This document shows, one piece after another, positions 49,200 to 56,594 of a stretch of DNA of 64,000 nt. The stretch lies in the NCBI GenBank assembly GCA_965278965.1, contig OZ257127.1:3348001-3412000 (forward strand). Direction: 5' to 3'. Made by a program: the position numbers and the translations under genes. Position 1 is the stretch's first letter. Every line of letters begins with the position of its first letter. This stretch comes from UBA10649 sp965278965 (lineage in GTDB: Bacteria > Actinomycetota > Actinomycetes > S36-B12). A model generated the notes under the pieces. The model was given only the letters and a program-made list of their open reading frames with translations. It was not told where the DNA came from and did not search any database.

Positions 49200-50318
49200 A
49201 TGTCCCGCATCCGTCTGACCCGCCGCAGCGCCCTCGTGGGTGCAGTCGGCGCGGCGCTCCTGGCCGTCACGGCCGGTGTCGCCGGCCCCGCCCAGGCCGC
49301 CGCACCCTCCGCCGCCCCGGCGGCGGGCACGTTGCCGAAGCTGCCGACCGCGCCCGTGGTGCGGATCGGCTTCTTCGCCAACGTCACGCATGCTCCTGCT
49401 CTTGTCGCTCAGCAGCTCCGGCTGTTCGAGACGTTCTTGGGCAAGGACGGCACGAAGGTCGAGTACGTCGCGTTCAACGCCGGTCCGGCGGCGATCGAGG
49501 CAATGAAGGGTGGCGCGATCGACGTCACGTACATCGGCCCGAACCCGACCGTCTCGGGGTACACCTCGACCGGCGGCACGCTCCTGCGCGTCGTGTCGGG
49601 CGTCACCTCCGGCGGCGCCCAGCTCGTCGTCAAGCCGGGCATCAGCTCGGTCGCCGACCTCAAGGGCAAGAAGATCGCGACGCCGCAGCTCGGAAACACG
49701 CAGGACGTCGCGCTCCGCTCATGGCTGAAGGACAACGGCCTGAAGACCTCGACGACCGGTGCCGGAGACGTGACCGTCACGCCGACGGACAACGCAACGA
49801 CCCTGGCACTGTTCAAGAAGGGCGACATCGACGGCGCCTGGCTGCCCGAGCCGTGGTCCTCGCGGCTCGTGCTCGAGGCCGGTGCCAAGGTGCTCGTCGA
49901 CGAGAAGACGCTGTGGCCGAACGGCCAGTTCGTCACCACCAACCTGATCTCATCCCAGGCGTTCTTGAACAAGTACCCGGGCACGGTGCGGTCGGTCATC
50001 CAGGCGAACAACAGCGCCATCAAGTACATCGCCAACAACGTCGACAAGGCCAAGGACGTCGTGCAGACGCAGATCCAGAAGTGGACCGGTGCGCGGCTCG
50101 CCGACCCGGTGATCAACCGGGCGTGGGGCAACCTCCAGTTCACCTGGAACCCGCTCCCGGCGACGCTGGCGAAGAGTGCGGACGACGCCGTCAACGCGGG
50201 CCTGCTGACCCTCGGTGCCAACAAGCTCTCCGGCATCTACGACCTGCGGCTGCTGAATCAGACCCTCGCGGCCGCCAAGGCCAAGCAGGTCTCGGCTAAC
50301 GGTCTCGGCCGCCAGTAG
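49200..50318 (+). CDS. ABC transporter substrate-binding protein (SsuA/TauA/NitT type), copy 2
   Basis: 372-aa paralogue of the previous gene. The signal peptide has twin arginine (TRRSALVGAVGAALLAVTAG), so Tat export is possible. The mature protein begins VRIGFFANVTHAPALVA and keeps AIDVTYIGPNPTVSGY, TPQLGNTQDVALRSWL and LPEPWSS. Changes are concentrated in surface and hinge stretches (for example SVADLKGKKI, KDNGLKTS and NNVDKAKDV). Long stretches of DNA are identical between the copies, so the duplication is recent or kept by conversion. ATG 49200 follows GGAAGGA. Confidence 0.88.
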   Translation: MSRIRLTRRSALVGAVGAALLAVTAGVAGPAQAAAPSAAPAAGTLPKLPTAPVVRIGFFANVTHAPALVAQQLRLFETFLGKDGTKVEYVAFNAGPAAIEAMKGGAIDVTYIGPNPTVSGYTSTGGTLLRVVSGVTSGGAQLVVKPGISSVADLKGKKIATPQLGNTQDVALRSWLKDNGLKTSTTGAGDVTVTPTDNATTLALFKKGDIDGAWLPEPWSSRLVLEAGAKVLVDEKTLWPNGQFVTTNLISSQAFLNKYPGTVRSVIQANNSAIKYIANNVDKAKDVVQTQIQKWTGARLADPVINRAWGNLQFTWNPLPATLAKSADDAVNAGLLTLGANKLSGIYDLRLLNQTLAAAKAKQVSANGLGRQ

Positions 50319-50330
50319 TCCCACCGCACC

Positions 50331-50381
50331 GCGCGGCCCGGTCGCCCGCCGAGCACATTCAGTCGGGCGACCGGGCCGCGC
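50331..50381. terminator. 18-bp perfect hairpin after the second binding protein
   Basis: Arms 50331-50348 and 50364-50381 are perfect complements (begins GCGCGGCCCGG) with a 15-nt loop, 12 nt after the stop. It should stop most transcripts or protect the abundant binding-protein mRNA while limiting the ATPase and permease downstream. Confidence 0.8.
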
Positions 50382-50484
50382 CATGTCGGGTTGTGCGTTG
50401 GCCCTCCGTTGGCCCCGCGCAGGCCCGTCCTGGCGAGGCGCGTGGCGGGTCGCTCCACAATATGATCTAATCCGACCTGGAAAG

Positions 50485-50493
50485 TATGGAATA
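50485..50493 (+). promoter_or_regulatory. Candidate Rrf2 operator upstream of the ABC ATPase
   Basis: TATGGAATA, with a TATGAT -10-like hexamer at 50461-50466. Fourth copy of the motif in 3.4 kb. A promoter here would let the ATPase and permease be made despite the upstream terminator. Confidence 0.4.
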
Positions 50494-50550
50494 GTCCTGG
50501 CCTGATGGCCCGCCCCGTCCGCCGGGGTGAAACGGCACCGAGGAGATGAC

Positions 50551-51336
50551 ATGTCAGTCGCCAGCGACGCCCCCCCGACGTCCGCTGTCGTCGCCGGCGA
50601 TCGTCCGGCGATCCGCCTGCAGAACGTGGTCAAGCAGTTCACGTCCAGCGGGCCGATCATCATCGACGACCTGACCTTGGACGTGCAGCCGGGCGAGTTC
50701 GTGTCCCTCGTCGGCGCGTCCGGGTGCGGGAAGTCGACTCTGCTGAACATCGTCAGCGGTCTCGACAAGCAGACGTCCGGTGTCGTCGAGACGATCGGGC
50801 GTCCGTCGTTCATGTTCCAGGAGGCGGCGCTGATGCCGTGGCTCACGGCGGGCAAGAACGTCGAGTTGGCGCTCACGTTCTCGGGTGTCGCCCGCGCGGA
50901 GCGGAAGGACCGGGCGCGCGACCTGCTCGCGCTGGTCCACCTCGAGCGGGCATACGACCAGCGGCCGCACGAGCTGTCCGGCGGCATGCGCCAGCGCGTC
51001 GCGATCGCGCGGTCGCTCGCCCTGGGCCGTTCGATCCTGCTGATGGATGAGCCGTTCGCTGCCCTCGACGCCATCACGCGCGACCTGCTCCACGAGGAGC
51101 TGACGCGCATCTGGCAGGAGACCGGCCTGGCGGTGCTGTTCGTCACGCACAACGTCCGCGAGGCCGTGCGCCTCAGCGAGCGCGTTCTGCTGATGTCCTC
51201 CCGCCCAGGACGGATCATCCGCGAGTGGAAGATCGGTCGCCACGAGGCGTGGCGCCTGGACTCCCCGGACGTGGCCACCCTGGCCAGCGAGATCACTGAC
51301 GAGCTGCGTAAGGAGATCGTCCGTCATGCCGGCTGA
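50551..51336 (+). CDS. ABC transporter ATP-binding protein (SsuB/TauB type)
   Basis: 261-aa ATPase of the NitT/TauT uptake family. Walker A VGASGCGKSTLLNIV, Q-loop FMFQEAALMPWLT, signature LSGGMRQRVAIARSLA, Walker B ILLMDEPFAALDAITRD, H-loop LFVTHNVREAV. The C-terminal tail (GRIIREWKIGRHEAWR) is family-typical. ATG 50551 follows GAGGAG; GTG 50527 is an alternative. It overlaps the permease ATG by 11 nt. Confidence 0.93.
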   Translation: MSVASDAPPTSAVVAGDRPAIRLQNVVKQFTSSGPIIIDDLTLDVQPGEFVSLVGASGCGKSTLLNIVSGLDKQTSGVVETIGRPSFMFQEAALMPWLTAGKNVELALTFSGVARAERKDRARDLLALVHLERAYDQRPHELSGGMRQRVAIARSLALGRSILLMDEPFAALDAITRDLLHEELTRIWQETGLAVLFVTHNVREAVRLSERVLLMSSRPGRIIREWKIGRHEAWRLDSPDVATLASEITDELRKEIVRHAG

Positions 51337-52207
51337 CAGCAGCGTCGACCAGACGACGCCCACCGACCTCAAGCGGCTCGAGTCCGGGCTGGACAACCTC
51401 GAGACGGGCGGCGGGCAGAAGGCCAGCGCGAAGTCCTACTTCGCGAGGCTCCTGTCACCGCTCATCGCGATCGCTGTCATCGTCGCGATCTGGCAGATCG
51501 CGTTCGCCCTGAAGCTCCAGCCCGACTACGTGCTGCCCGGCCCAGGCCAGGTCTGGGATGCGCTCTCCCAGCAGGCGGCGCAGGACCTGTTGTGGCAGTC
51601 GGTCTTCAACAGCATCCGGCGCGCCGCACAGGGCTTCTTGTTCTCGATCGCGATCGCGACCCCGATCGGCCTCGCCCTCGGCTTCTACCCGTGGCTGCGG
51701 GCGATCTTCGGACCCATCGTCACCGGTCTGCAGCAGCTGCCGTCCGTTGCGTGGGTGCCGGCCGCCATCATCTGGTTCGGGTTGTCAGACGCGACGATCT
51801 TCACCGTCGTCCTGCTCGGCGCTGTCCCGTCCATCATCAACGGCCTGCTCGCCGGCATGGACCAGATCCCGCCGATCTACCTGCGCGCCGGACAGGTGAT
51901 GGGAGCGAAGGGCTTCGGGCGGACGTGGCGCATCGTGCTGCCCGCCGCCTGGCCGGGGTATCTAGCCGGGCTCGAGCAGGGCTGGGCGTTCTCCTGGCGC
52001 TCGCTCATGGCCGCCGAGCTCATCGCGGTCTCGCCGGCTCTCGGCCCAGGGCTGGGACAGATGCTCGACACGGGCCGTTCCCTCGGGAACATGGCACTGA
52101 TCCTCGGTGCCATCGCGATGATCATGGCCGTCGGCATCCTGATCGAGCGCCTCATCTTCTCCCCGTTGCGTCAGCGGACCCTCCGCAACCGGGGGCTCAT
52201 CCGCTGA
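51326..52207 (+). CDS. ABC transporter permease (SsuC/TauC type)
   Basis: 293-aa inner-membrane subunit with six helices (first at about 43-62, LIAIAVIVAIWQIAFAL). The EAA loop region reads AGQVMGAKGFGRTWRIVLPAAWP, which contacts the ATPase, and LQQLPSVAWVPAAIIWFGLSD is a NitT/TauT permease signature. The 30-residue polar N-terminus (RLESGLDNLETGGG) is longer than usual. It works with the two binding proteins and the ATPase, so one core transporter may serve two ligands. Confidence 0.93.
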   Translation: MPADSSVDQTTPTDLKRLESGLDNLETGGGQKASAKSYFARLLSPLIAIAVIVAIWQIAFALKLQPDYVLPGPGQVWDALSQQAAQDLLWQSVFNSIRRAAQGFLFSIAIATPIGLALGFYPWLRAIFGPIVTGLQQLPSVAWVPAAIIWFGLSDATIFTVVLLGAVPSIINGLLAGMDQIPPIYLRAGQVMGAKGFGRTWRIVLPAAWPGYLAGLEQGWAFSWRSLMAAELIAVSPALGPGLGQMLDTGRSLGNMALILGAIAMIMAVGILIERLIFSPLRQRTLRNRGLIR

Positions 52208-52261
52208 CGGGTCGGGGACCGGTCGAGCGGCGGCCCCCGACCCATGCGGAAGAATGGCGCC

Positions 52262-53188
52262 ATGGCATCGACCCCGTTCTCGGCGCGCGGCGCCGTCGAC
52301 CTCGGCGCGCTGGCGACCGCGAAGCAGAACCAGGCCCGGGCGGAGCAGGCGCTCGCGAACGCCCCGGCCGGAGTCGTGATCGACGTCACGGCAGAGACGT
52401 TCCAGGCAGAGGTCGTCGACCGCTCGCGGCAGGTCCCGGTCGTCATCGACCTGTGGGCGACCTGGTGCGAGCCGTGCAAGCAGCTGTCGCCGATCCTGGA
52501 GAAGCTCGCGGCCGAGTCCGGTGGCCGTTGGGTCCTCGCGAAGGTCGACGTCGACGCCGAGCAGCAGATCGCGGCCGCGTTCGCCGTGCAGTCGATCCCG
52601 GCCGTCTTTGCGGTCATCGCGGGCCAGCCGGTCCCGCTCTTCCAAGGCGCGTACCCGGAGGCTCAGGTCCGGCAGATCATCGACGAGCTGCTGCGCGTGG
52701 CCGCCGAGCAGGGCGTCGCCGGACGCCTCGGCGACGTCCCGGCCGAGGCCGCGGAGGTCGTCGGCGATTCGACGGCGGAGGTCGAGGAGGCGCTCGATCC
52801 AAGGTTCGAGCCGGCGTTCACTGCGATCGAGGAGGGGGACTGGGACGCCGCCGAGCGGGCGTACCGCGCGGTCCTGGCCTCCACCCCGGGTGACGCCGAC
52901 GCGGAGGCCGGCCTGGCTCTGGTCCGGCTCTACCGCCGAAGCGAGTCCACGACGGCTGTGGGCGAGCCCGTGGCGGGCGATCGGGCCTCGCTGCTTGCCG
53001 CCGCCGACGCAGCCGCCCTCGTGGGGGAGTGGGCTGCTGCCCTGGCCTGGGGGATCGACGCCGTCCGGGCATCGGCCGCCGACGAGCGAGACGATGCTCG
53101 TGCCCGGGTTCTGGACTACTTCCTGCTGGCCGGCGACGACCCGGCCGTGCCACCGGCACGCCGCGCCCTCGCCGCCGCGCTCTTCTGA
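52262..53188 (+). CDS. Thioredoxin-like protein with C-terminal TPR region (CnoX-like)
   Basis: 308 aa. The thioredoxin domain (about 40-150) has the active-site CEPC in DLWATWCEPCKQLSPILE and the cis-Pro in VQSIPAVFAV. The C-terminal 150 residues are helical repeats (AFTAIEEGDWDAAERAYRAVL, a TPR-like unit) as in YbbN/CnoX, a holdase that protects proteins under oxidative stress. E. coli CnoX lacks a working Cys pair; here both Cys remain, so redox activity is possible. ATG 52262 has GGAAGA upstream. The place before glgB matches M. tuberculosis Rv1324 as I recall. Confidence 0.9.
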   Translation: MASTPFSARGAVDLGALATAKQNQARAEQALANAPAGVVIDVTAETFQAEVVDRSRQVPVVIDLWATWCEPCKQLSPILEKLAAESGGRWVLAKVDVDAEQQIAAAFAVQSIPAVFAVIAGQPVPLFQGAYPEAQVRQIIDELLRVAAEQGVAGRLGDVPAEAAEVVGDSTAEVEEALDPRFEPAFTAIEEGDWDAAERAYRAVLASTPGDADAEAGLALVRLYRRSESTTAVGEPVAGDRASLLAAADAAALVGEWAAALAWGIDAVRASAADERDDARARVLDYFLLAGDDPAVPPARRALAAALF

Positions 53189-54179
53189 CCGATCGACCCT
53201 CCCGCCGCCCGCGCTCTTCGCGAACGGGGACTTGTCGGGCAGTTTCACGCCCGAACTGCCCGACTACTCCCCGCTCGCGAGGGGTTCGGGAGTCGAGTCC
53301 CGCACGGACGTTGTTGACCAGCAGCCACGGTTTCGCCAACTGGTCCACCGTGACGACGATGACGATCCACCCGGCCCGGGTCAGCAGGTTGCGTCGGGTG
53401 GCGTCGTGGCGACGCTGCGACTCATCGAGGTGATGGCCGCCGTCGTACTCGACGACGACCATTCGTTCCGGCCACACCATGTCGCCGCGCGCGATCCACT
53501 CGCCGCGGTCGTGGATGTCGACGTTGCACCGCGGCGGTGGGATCTTGCCCACGACGAGGTGGCAGCGCGTCCAGGACTCGCCGGGGGACTGCGCACGCGG
53601 GTCGAGGATGGGCAGCGCGATGCGGGCTGTCCTGACGCCGCGTCTCCCGTGAGCCCAGTACACCAGGTGTCGAAGCTCGTCGGAGGTGGCCAGACCGCGC
53701 CGGAGCACGGCGTCTCCCATCGCGACCACGTGCTCGAGCGGCATGAGGCCAGCGCAGTCGAGCCAGGTACGGGCCGGCGTGGTGACGGTCAGCCCGAGGT
53801 GCTCTGTGACGTGTTCGTCCGGCAGATCGACCCGTCGGCCCCGGACTCCGGCACGCTGCGGTCGCGTCGAGGTCTGCCGGATCGACACCGAGGTGGGACG
53901 GGGCGGGTTCGCCCATTCGATCCAGGCGGGCAGAGGGAGCTCCCAGACCTTCGCACCGGACACGTCGGTGAGCACAGCCTCCGGACCGGAGGCCAGCAGG
54001 GCGATCTGTGCCGCGGCCCCGGCGGGGTCGAATTTGCGCCCGATGCGCACCCCACGAGTCGGCGCCACCAGCGCGGCCGAACGCACCTGGTCGGATGTGA
54101 GGCCGCCGCCTCCGTTCGCGGAGACGACGAAGGCCGAGGAGCCGGGCGATGCGGCGGGGACGGGTCCACGAGGGGTCAT
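52818..54179 (-). CDS. DUF559-domain protein (AbiEi-like layout) lacking its own stop
   Basis: The first 290 or so codons form a recognisable protein: an N-terminal AbiEi-like region (LTSDQVRSAALVAPTRGVRI), a middle part with TPARTWLDCAGLMPLEHVVAMGD, and a C-terminal DUF559/Vsr-like nuclease fold with VVVEYDGGHHLDESQRRHD and a GWIVIVVTVDQL strand. Relatives end soon after this point. Here the frame enters a palindromic element (53218-53280) without a stop and continues to TGA at 52818, antisense to the thioredoxin gene, adding about 155 codons of shadow-like sequence. Either the stop was lost or a frameshift occurred. ATG 54179 lacks a strong ribosome site. The true end is about 53290. Confidence 0.6.
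   Translation of the reverse strand: MTPRGPVPAASPGSSAFVVSANGGGGLTSDQVRSAALVAPTRGVRIGRKFDPAGAAAQIALLASGPEAVLTDVSGAKVWELPLPAWIEWANPPRPTSVSIRQTSTRPQRAGVRGRRVDLPDEHVTEHLGLTVTTPARTWLDCAGLMPLEHVVAMGDAVLRRGLATSDELRHLVYWAHGRRGVRTARIALPILDPRAQSPGESWTRCHLVVGKIPPPRCNVDIHDRGEWIARGDMVWPERMVVVEYDGGHHLDESQRRHDATRRNLLTRAGWIVIVVTVDQLAKPWLLVNNVRAGLDSRTPRERGVVGQFGRETARQVPVREERGRREGRSVRRARRRGRGVPVARPGRRRPAGSSPEPGHEHRLARRRPMPGRRRSPRPGQQPTPPRGRLRRRRQAARPDRPPRARPQPSWTRFGGRAGPEPGRPPRRRHPGWRPGPRGTPARRRPSPPPRSQ
53218..53280. repeat. Palindromic element, copy A (downstream of the DUF559 gene)
   Basis: 63-bp element: TCGCGA at both ends, CGGGGA/TCCCCG inside, core GTCGGGCAGTT (53234-53244) and AACTGCCCGAC (53254-53264) around a 9-nt loop. 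Nearly the same sequence lies in the same orientation at 54272-54334. It separates the convergent thioredoxin and DUF559 genes and would work as a two-way terminator. Confidence 0.85.
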
Positions 54180-54271
54180 GACGGCACTGTCGGACCGCAC
54201 CGCGGCCGTCGACGGTACGCAGGCCCGCGTTGTGGACGTTGCCCGCGGACGTTCGTCGCGGGGTACCCGCC

Positions 54272-54334
54272 CCGCGAACGGTGAGACGTCGGGCAGTTTC
54301 ACGGCCGAAACTGCCCGACAACTCCCCGCTCGCG
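54272..54334. repeat. Palindromic element, copy B (between DUF559 and glgB)
   Basis: 63-bp element with perfect 13-bp core arms GTCGGGCAGTTTC (54288-54300) and GAAACTGCCCGAC (54307-54319), 6-nt loop, and outer CGCG/CCCCGCTCGCG parts. Direct repeat of 53218-53280. It lies 22 nt after the glgB stop, so it probably terminates glgB. Confidence 0.85.
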
Positions 54335-54355
54335 GAAGGAGAGGGGGAGCGGGAG

Positions 54356-56566
54356 CTACGCCGGCGGGTCGAAGCGGAAGATCGAGGTCGACAGCGGCGG
54401 CAGGATCAGCTGCGCTGAGGCGGGCCGGCCGTGCCAGGAGATCGGCTCGGCGTGGATCGCCCCGAGGTTCCCCAGGCCCGAGCCGCCGTACTCGACGGCG
54501 TCCGTGTTGAGCACCTCGGTCCAGGTTCCCTCGACGGGCAGGCCCAGCCGATAGCCCTCCCGCGGCACGGGCGACAGGTTCGCCACGACGGCGACCACGC
54601 CCCCCTCGTCGTCTCGACGCAGCCAGCTGAACGCATTGGACACGGAGTCGTTGGCGTCGATCCATTCGAAGCCGCCCGGGTCGTCGTCGCGCTGCCACAA
54701 GGCGGGCGTCGCACGGTAGAGCCGGTTCAGGTCCGTGACGGTCTGGAGGACACCCGCATGCTCAGGGAACTGCAGGAGCCACCAGTCCAGGCTGCGCTCG
54801 CTGGACCACTCGCCGGACTGGGCAAGCTCGCAGCCCATGAACAGCAGCTTCTTGCCCGGGTGCGCCCACATGAACCCGAGGTAGGCGCGCAGGTTCGCGA
54901 GCTCCTGCCAGCGGTCGCCGGGCATCCGGCCGACCAGCGACCCCTTGCCGTGGACGACCTCGTCGTGCGAGATCGGCAGCACGAAGTGCTCGCTGTACGC
55001 GTAGACCATCGAGAACGTCATCTCGTTGTGGTGGTACTGGCGGTGGATCGCCTCGTGCGACATGTACTCGAGCGAGTCGTGCATCCACCCCATGTTCCAC
55101 TTGTAGCCGAACCCGAGGCCGCCCAGGAACGTCGGCCGTGTGACGCCGGGCCACGCCGTCGACTCCTCAGCGATCATCATCACGCCGGGGACACGCTTGT
55201 AGACGGTCGCGTTGGTCTCCTGCAGGAACGCGACGGCGTCGAGGTTCTCCCGACCCCCGTACTGGTTGGGCGCCCACTCGCCGTCCTTGCGCGAGTAGTC
55301 CAGGTACAGCATCGACGCGACGGCATCGACACGGAGGCCGTCGACATGGAGCTCCTCGAGCCAGAACAGCGCGTTCGCGACCAGGAAGTTGCGGACCTCG
55401 GTGCGGCCGAAGTCGAAGATGTACGTGCCCCAGTCCGGGTGCTCGCCGCGACGCGGGTCGGGGTGCTCGTAAAGCGACGTGCCGTCGAACCGCCCGAGGG
55501 CCCACTCGTCCTTCGGGAAGTGCGCCGGCACCCAGTCGACGAGGACGCCGATCCCGGCCTCGTGCAGGGTGTCGACGAGGTGGCGGAAGTCGTCGGGCGA
55601 GCCGAAGCGCGACGTCGGCGCGAAGTACGAGCTGACCTGGTACCCCCAGGACGGCGCGTACGGGTGCTCGGCCACGGGCAGCAGCTCGACGTGCGTGAAA
55701 CCGGCATCGCGCACGTACTCGGTGAGCTCGACGGCGAGCTCGCGGTAGTCCAGGCCCGCGCGCCACGACCCCAGGTGCACCTCGTAGATCGACAGCGGCC
55801 GGCGGTGCTGGTCCATGCGCGCGCGCTCGTCGAGCCACGCGTCGTCGGTCCACCCGAACGACGAGGTGAACACGACAGAGCCGGTCGCGGGCGGGAGCTC
55901 GGTCGCGAAGGCGAACGGGTCCGCCTTCTCCCGCCAGACCCCGTCGCGCCCGAGGATCGCGAACTTGTAGACGGTGCCGTCGCCGATGTTGGGCACGTAC
56001 AGCTCCCAGATCCCGGTCGCGCCCAGCGAGCGCATCGGGTGGGCCGTGCCGTCCCAGAAGTTGAAGTCGCCGATGACCCGGACGCCCTGGGCGTTCGGCG
56101 CCCACACGGCGAACGAGACGCCGCTGACGAGGCCGAGGCCGGTCTCGTACGACCGGACGTGTGCGCCGAGGACCTGCCAGAGCTGCTCGTGCCGACCCTC
56201 GCCGATGAGGTGCAGGTCGATGTCGCCAAGCGTGGGCAGGAACCGGTACGGGTCGTCGGAGGGCACGACCCGCCCCCCGTACGTGACGTCGACGGAATAG
56301 TCCGGGGTGGCGGGGCCGGGCACGACGCCCACCCAGACGCCGCGGTGCTCGTGCTCCAACGGGATCTGGTCGGTAGGGGTCACGACGGTGACGGCCTCCG
56401 CGCCCGGCCGCAGTACCCGCACCGTCACGTTGCGAGCGTCCGCATGGGGGCCGAGGATCGAGTGCGGGTCGTGGTGCCAGCCGTCGACGAGGCGGTCGAG
56501 GTCGAGCACCGACACCTCGATCGGCGCGTCGTGGGCCGATGTAGCGGGCGTGGACTCGGGTGTCAT
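54356..56566 (-). CDS. glgB: 1,4-alpha-glucan branching enzyme
   Basis: Adds alpha-1,6 branches to linear alpha-glucan. 736 aa, GH13_9. N-terminal CBM48-like modules (HDPHSILGPHADARNVTVRV and GDFNFWDGTAHPMRSLG), then a (beta/alpha)8 barrel: LHVDGLRVDAVASMLYLDY (nucleophile Asp), MMIAEESTAWPGV (acid/base Glu), LPISHDEVVHGKGS (His/Asp). ATG 56566 follows GGAGAG. It is 28 nt after glgE, and the GlgE-GlgB pair builds branched glucan from maltose-1-phosphate. Confidence 0.97.
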   Translation of the reverse strand: MTPESTPATSAHDAPIEVSVLDLDRLVDGWHHDPHSILGPHADARNVTVRVLRPGAEAVTVVTPTDQIPLEHEHRGVWVGVVPGPATPDYSVDVTYGGRVVPSDDPYRFLPTLGDIDLHLIGEGRHEQLWQVLGAHVRSYETGLGLVSGVSFAVWAPNAQGVRVIGDFNFWDGTAHPMRSLGATGIWELYVPNIGDGTVYKFAILGRDGVWREKADPFAFATELPPATGSVVFTSSFGWTDDAWLDERARMDQHRRPLSIYEVHLGSWRAGLDYRELAVELTEYVRDAGFTHVELLPVAEHPYAPSWGYQVSSYFAPTSRFGSPDDFRHLVDTLHEAGIGVLVDWVPAHFPKDEWALGRFDGTSLYEHPDPRRGEHPDWGTYIFDFGRTEVRNFLVANALFWLEELHVDGLRVDAVASMLYLDYSRKDGEWAPNQYGGRENLDAVAFLQETNATVYKRVPGVMMIAEESTAWPGVTRPTFLGGLGFGYKWNMGWMHDSLEYMSHEAIHRQYHHNEMTFSMVYAYSEHFVLPISHDEVVHGKGSLVGRMPGDRWQELANLRAYLGFMWAHPGKKLLFMGCELAQSGEWSSERSLDWWLLQFPEHAGVLQTVTDLNRLYRATPALWQRDDDPGGFEWIDANDSVSNAFSWLRRDDEGGVVAVVANLSPVPREGYRLGLPVEGTWTEVLNTDAVEYGGSGLGNLGAIHAEPISWHGRPASAQLILPPLSTSIFRFDPPA

Positions 56567-56594
56567 GGCACTCTCCGGAGGGCGTCGAGCGGGG

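Noticed and set aside
47939..50318. One gene split into two by assembly duplication
   Set aside because: The two binding proteins differ at many codons, have different signal peptides and separate promoters, so they are true paralogues.
53218..54334. A classical insertion sequence around the DUF559 gene
   Set aside because: The flanking repeats are direct copies of a palindrome, not terminal inverted repeats, and no transposase is present; kept only as a possible cassette.
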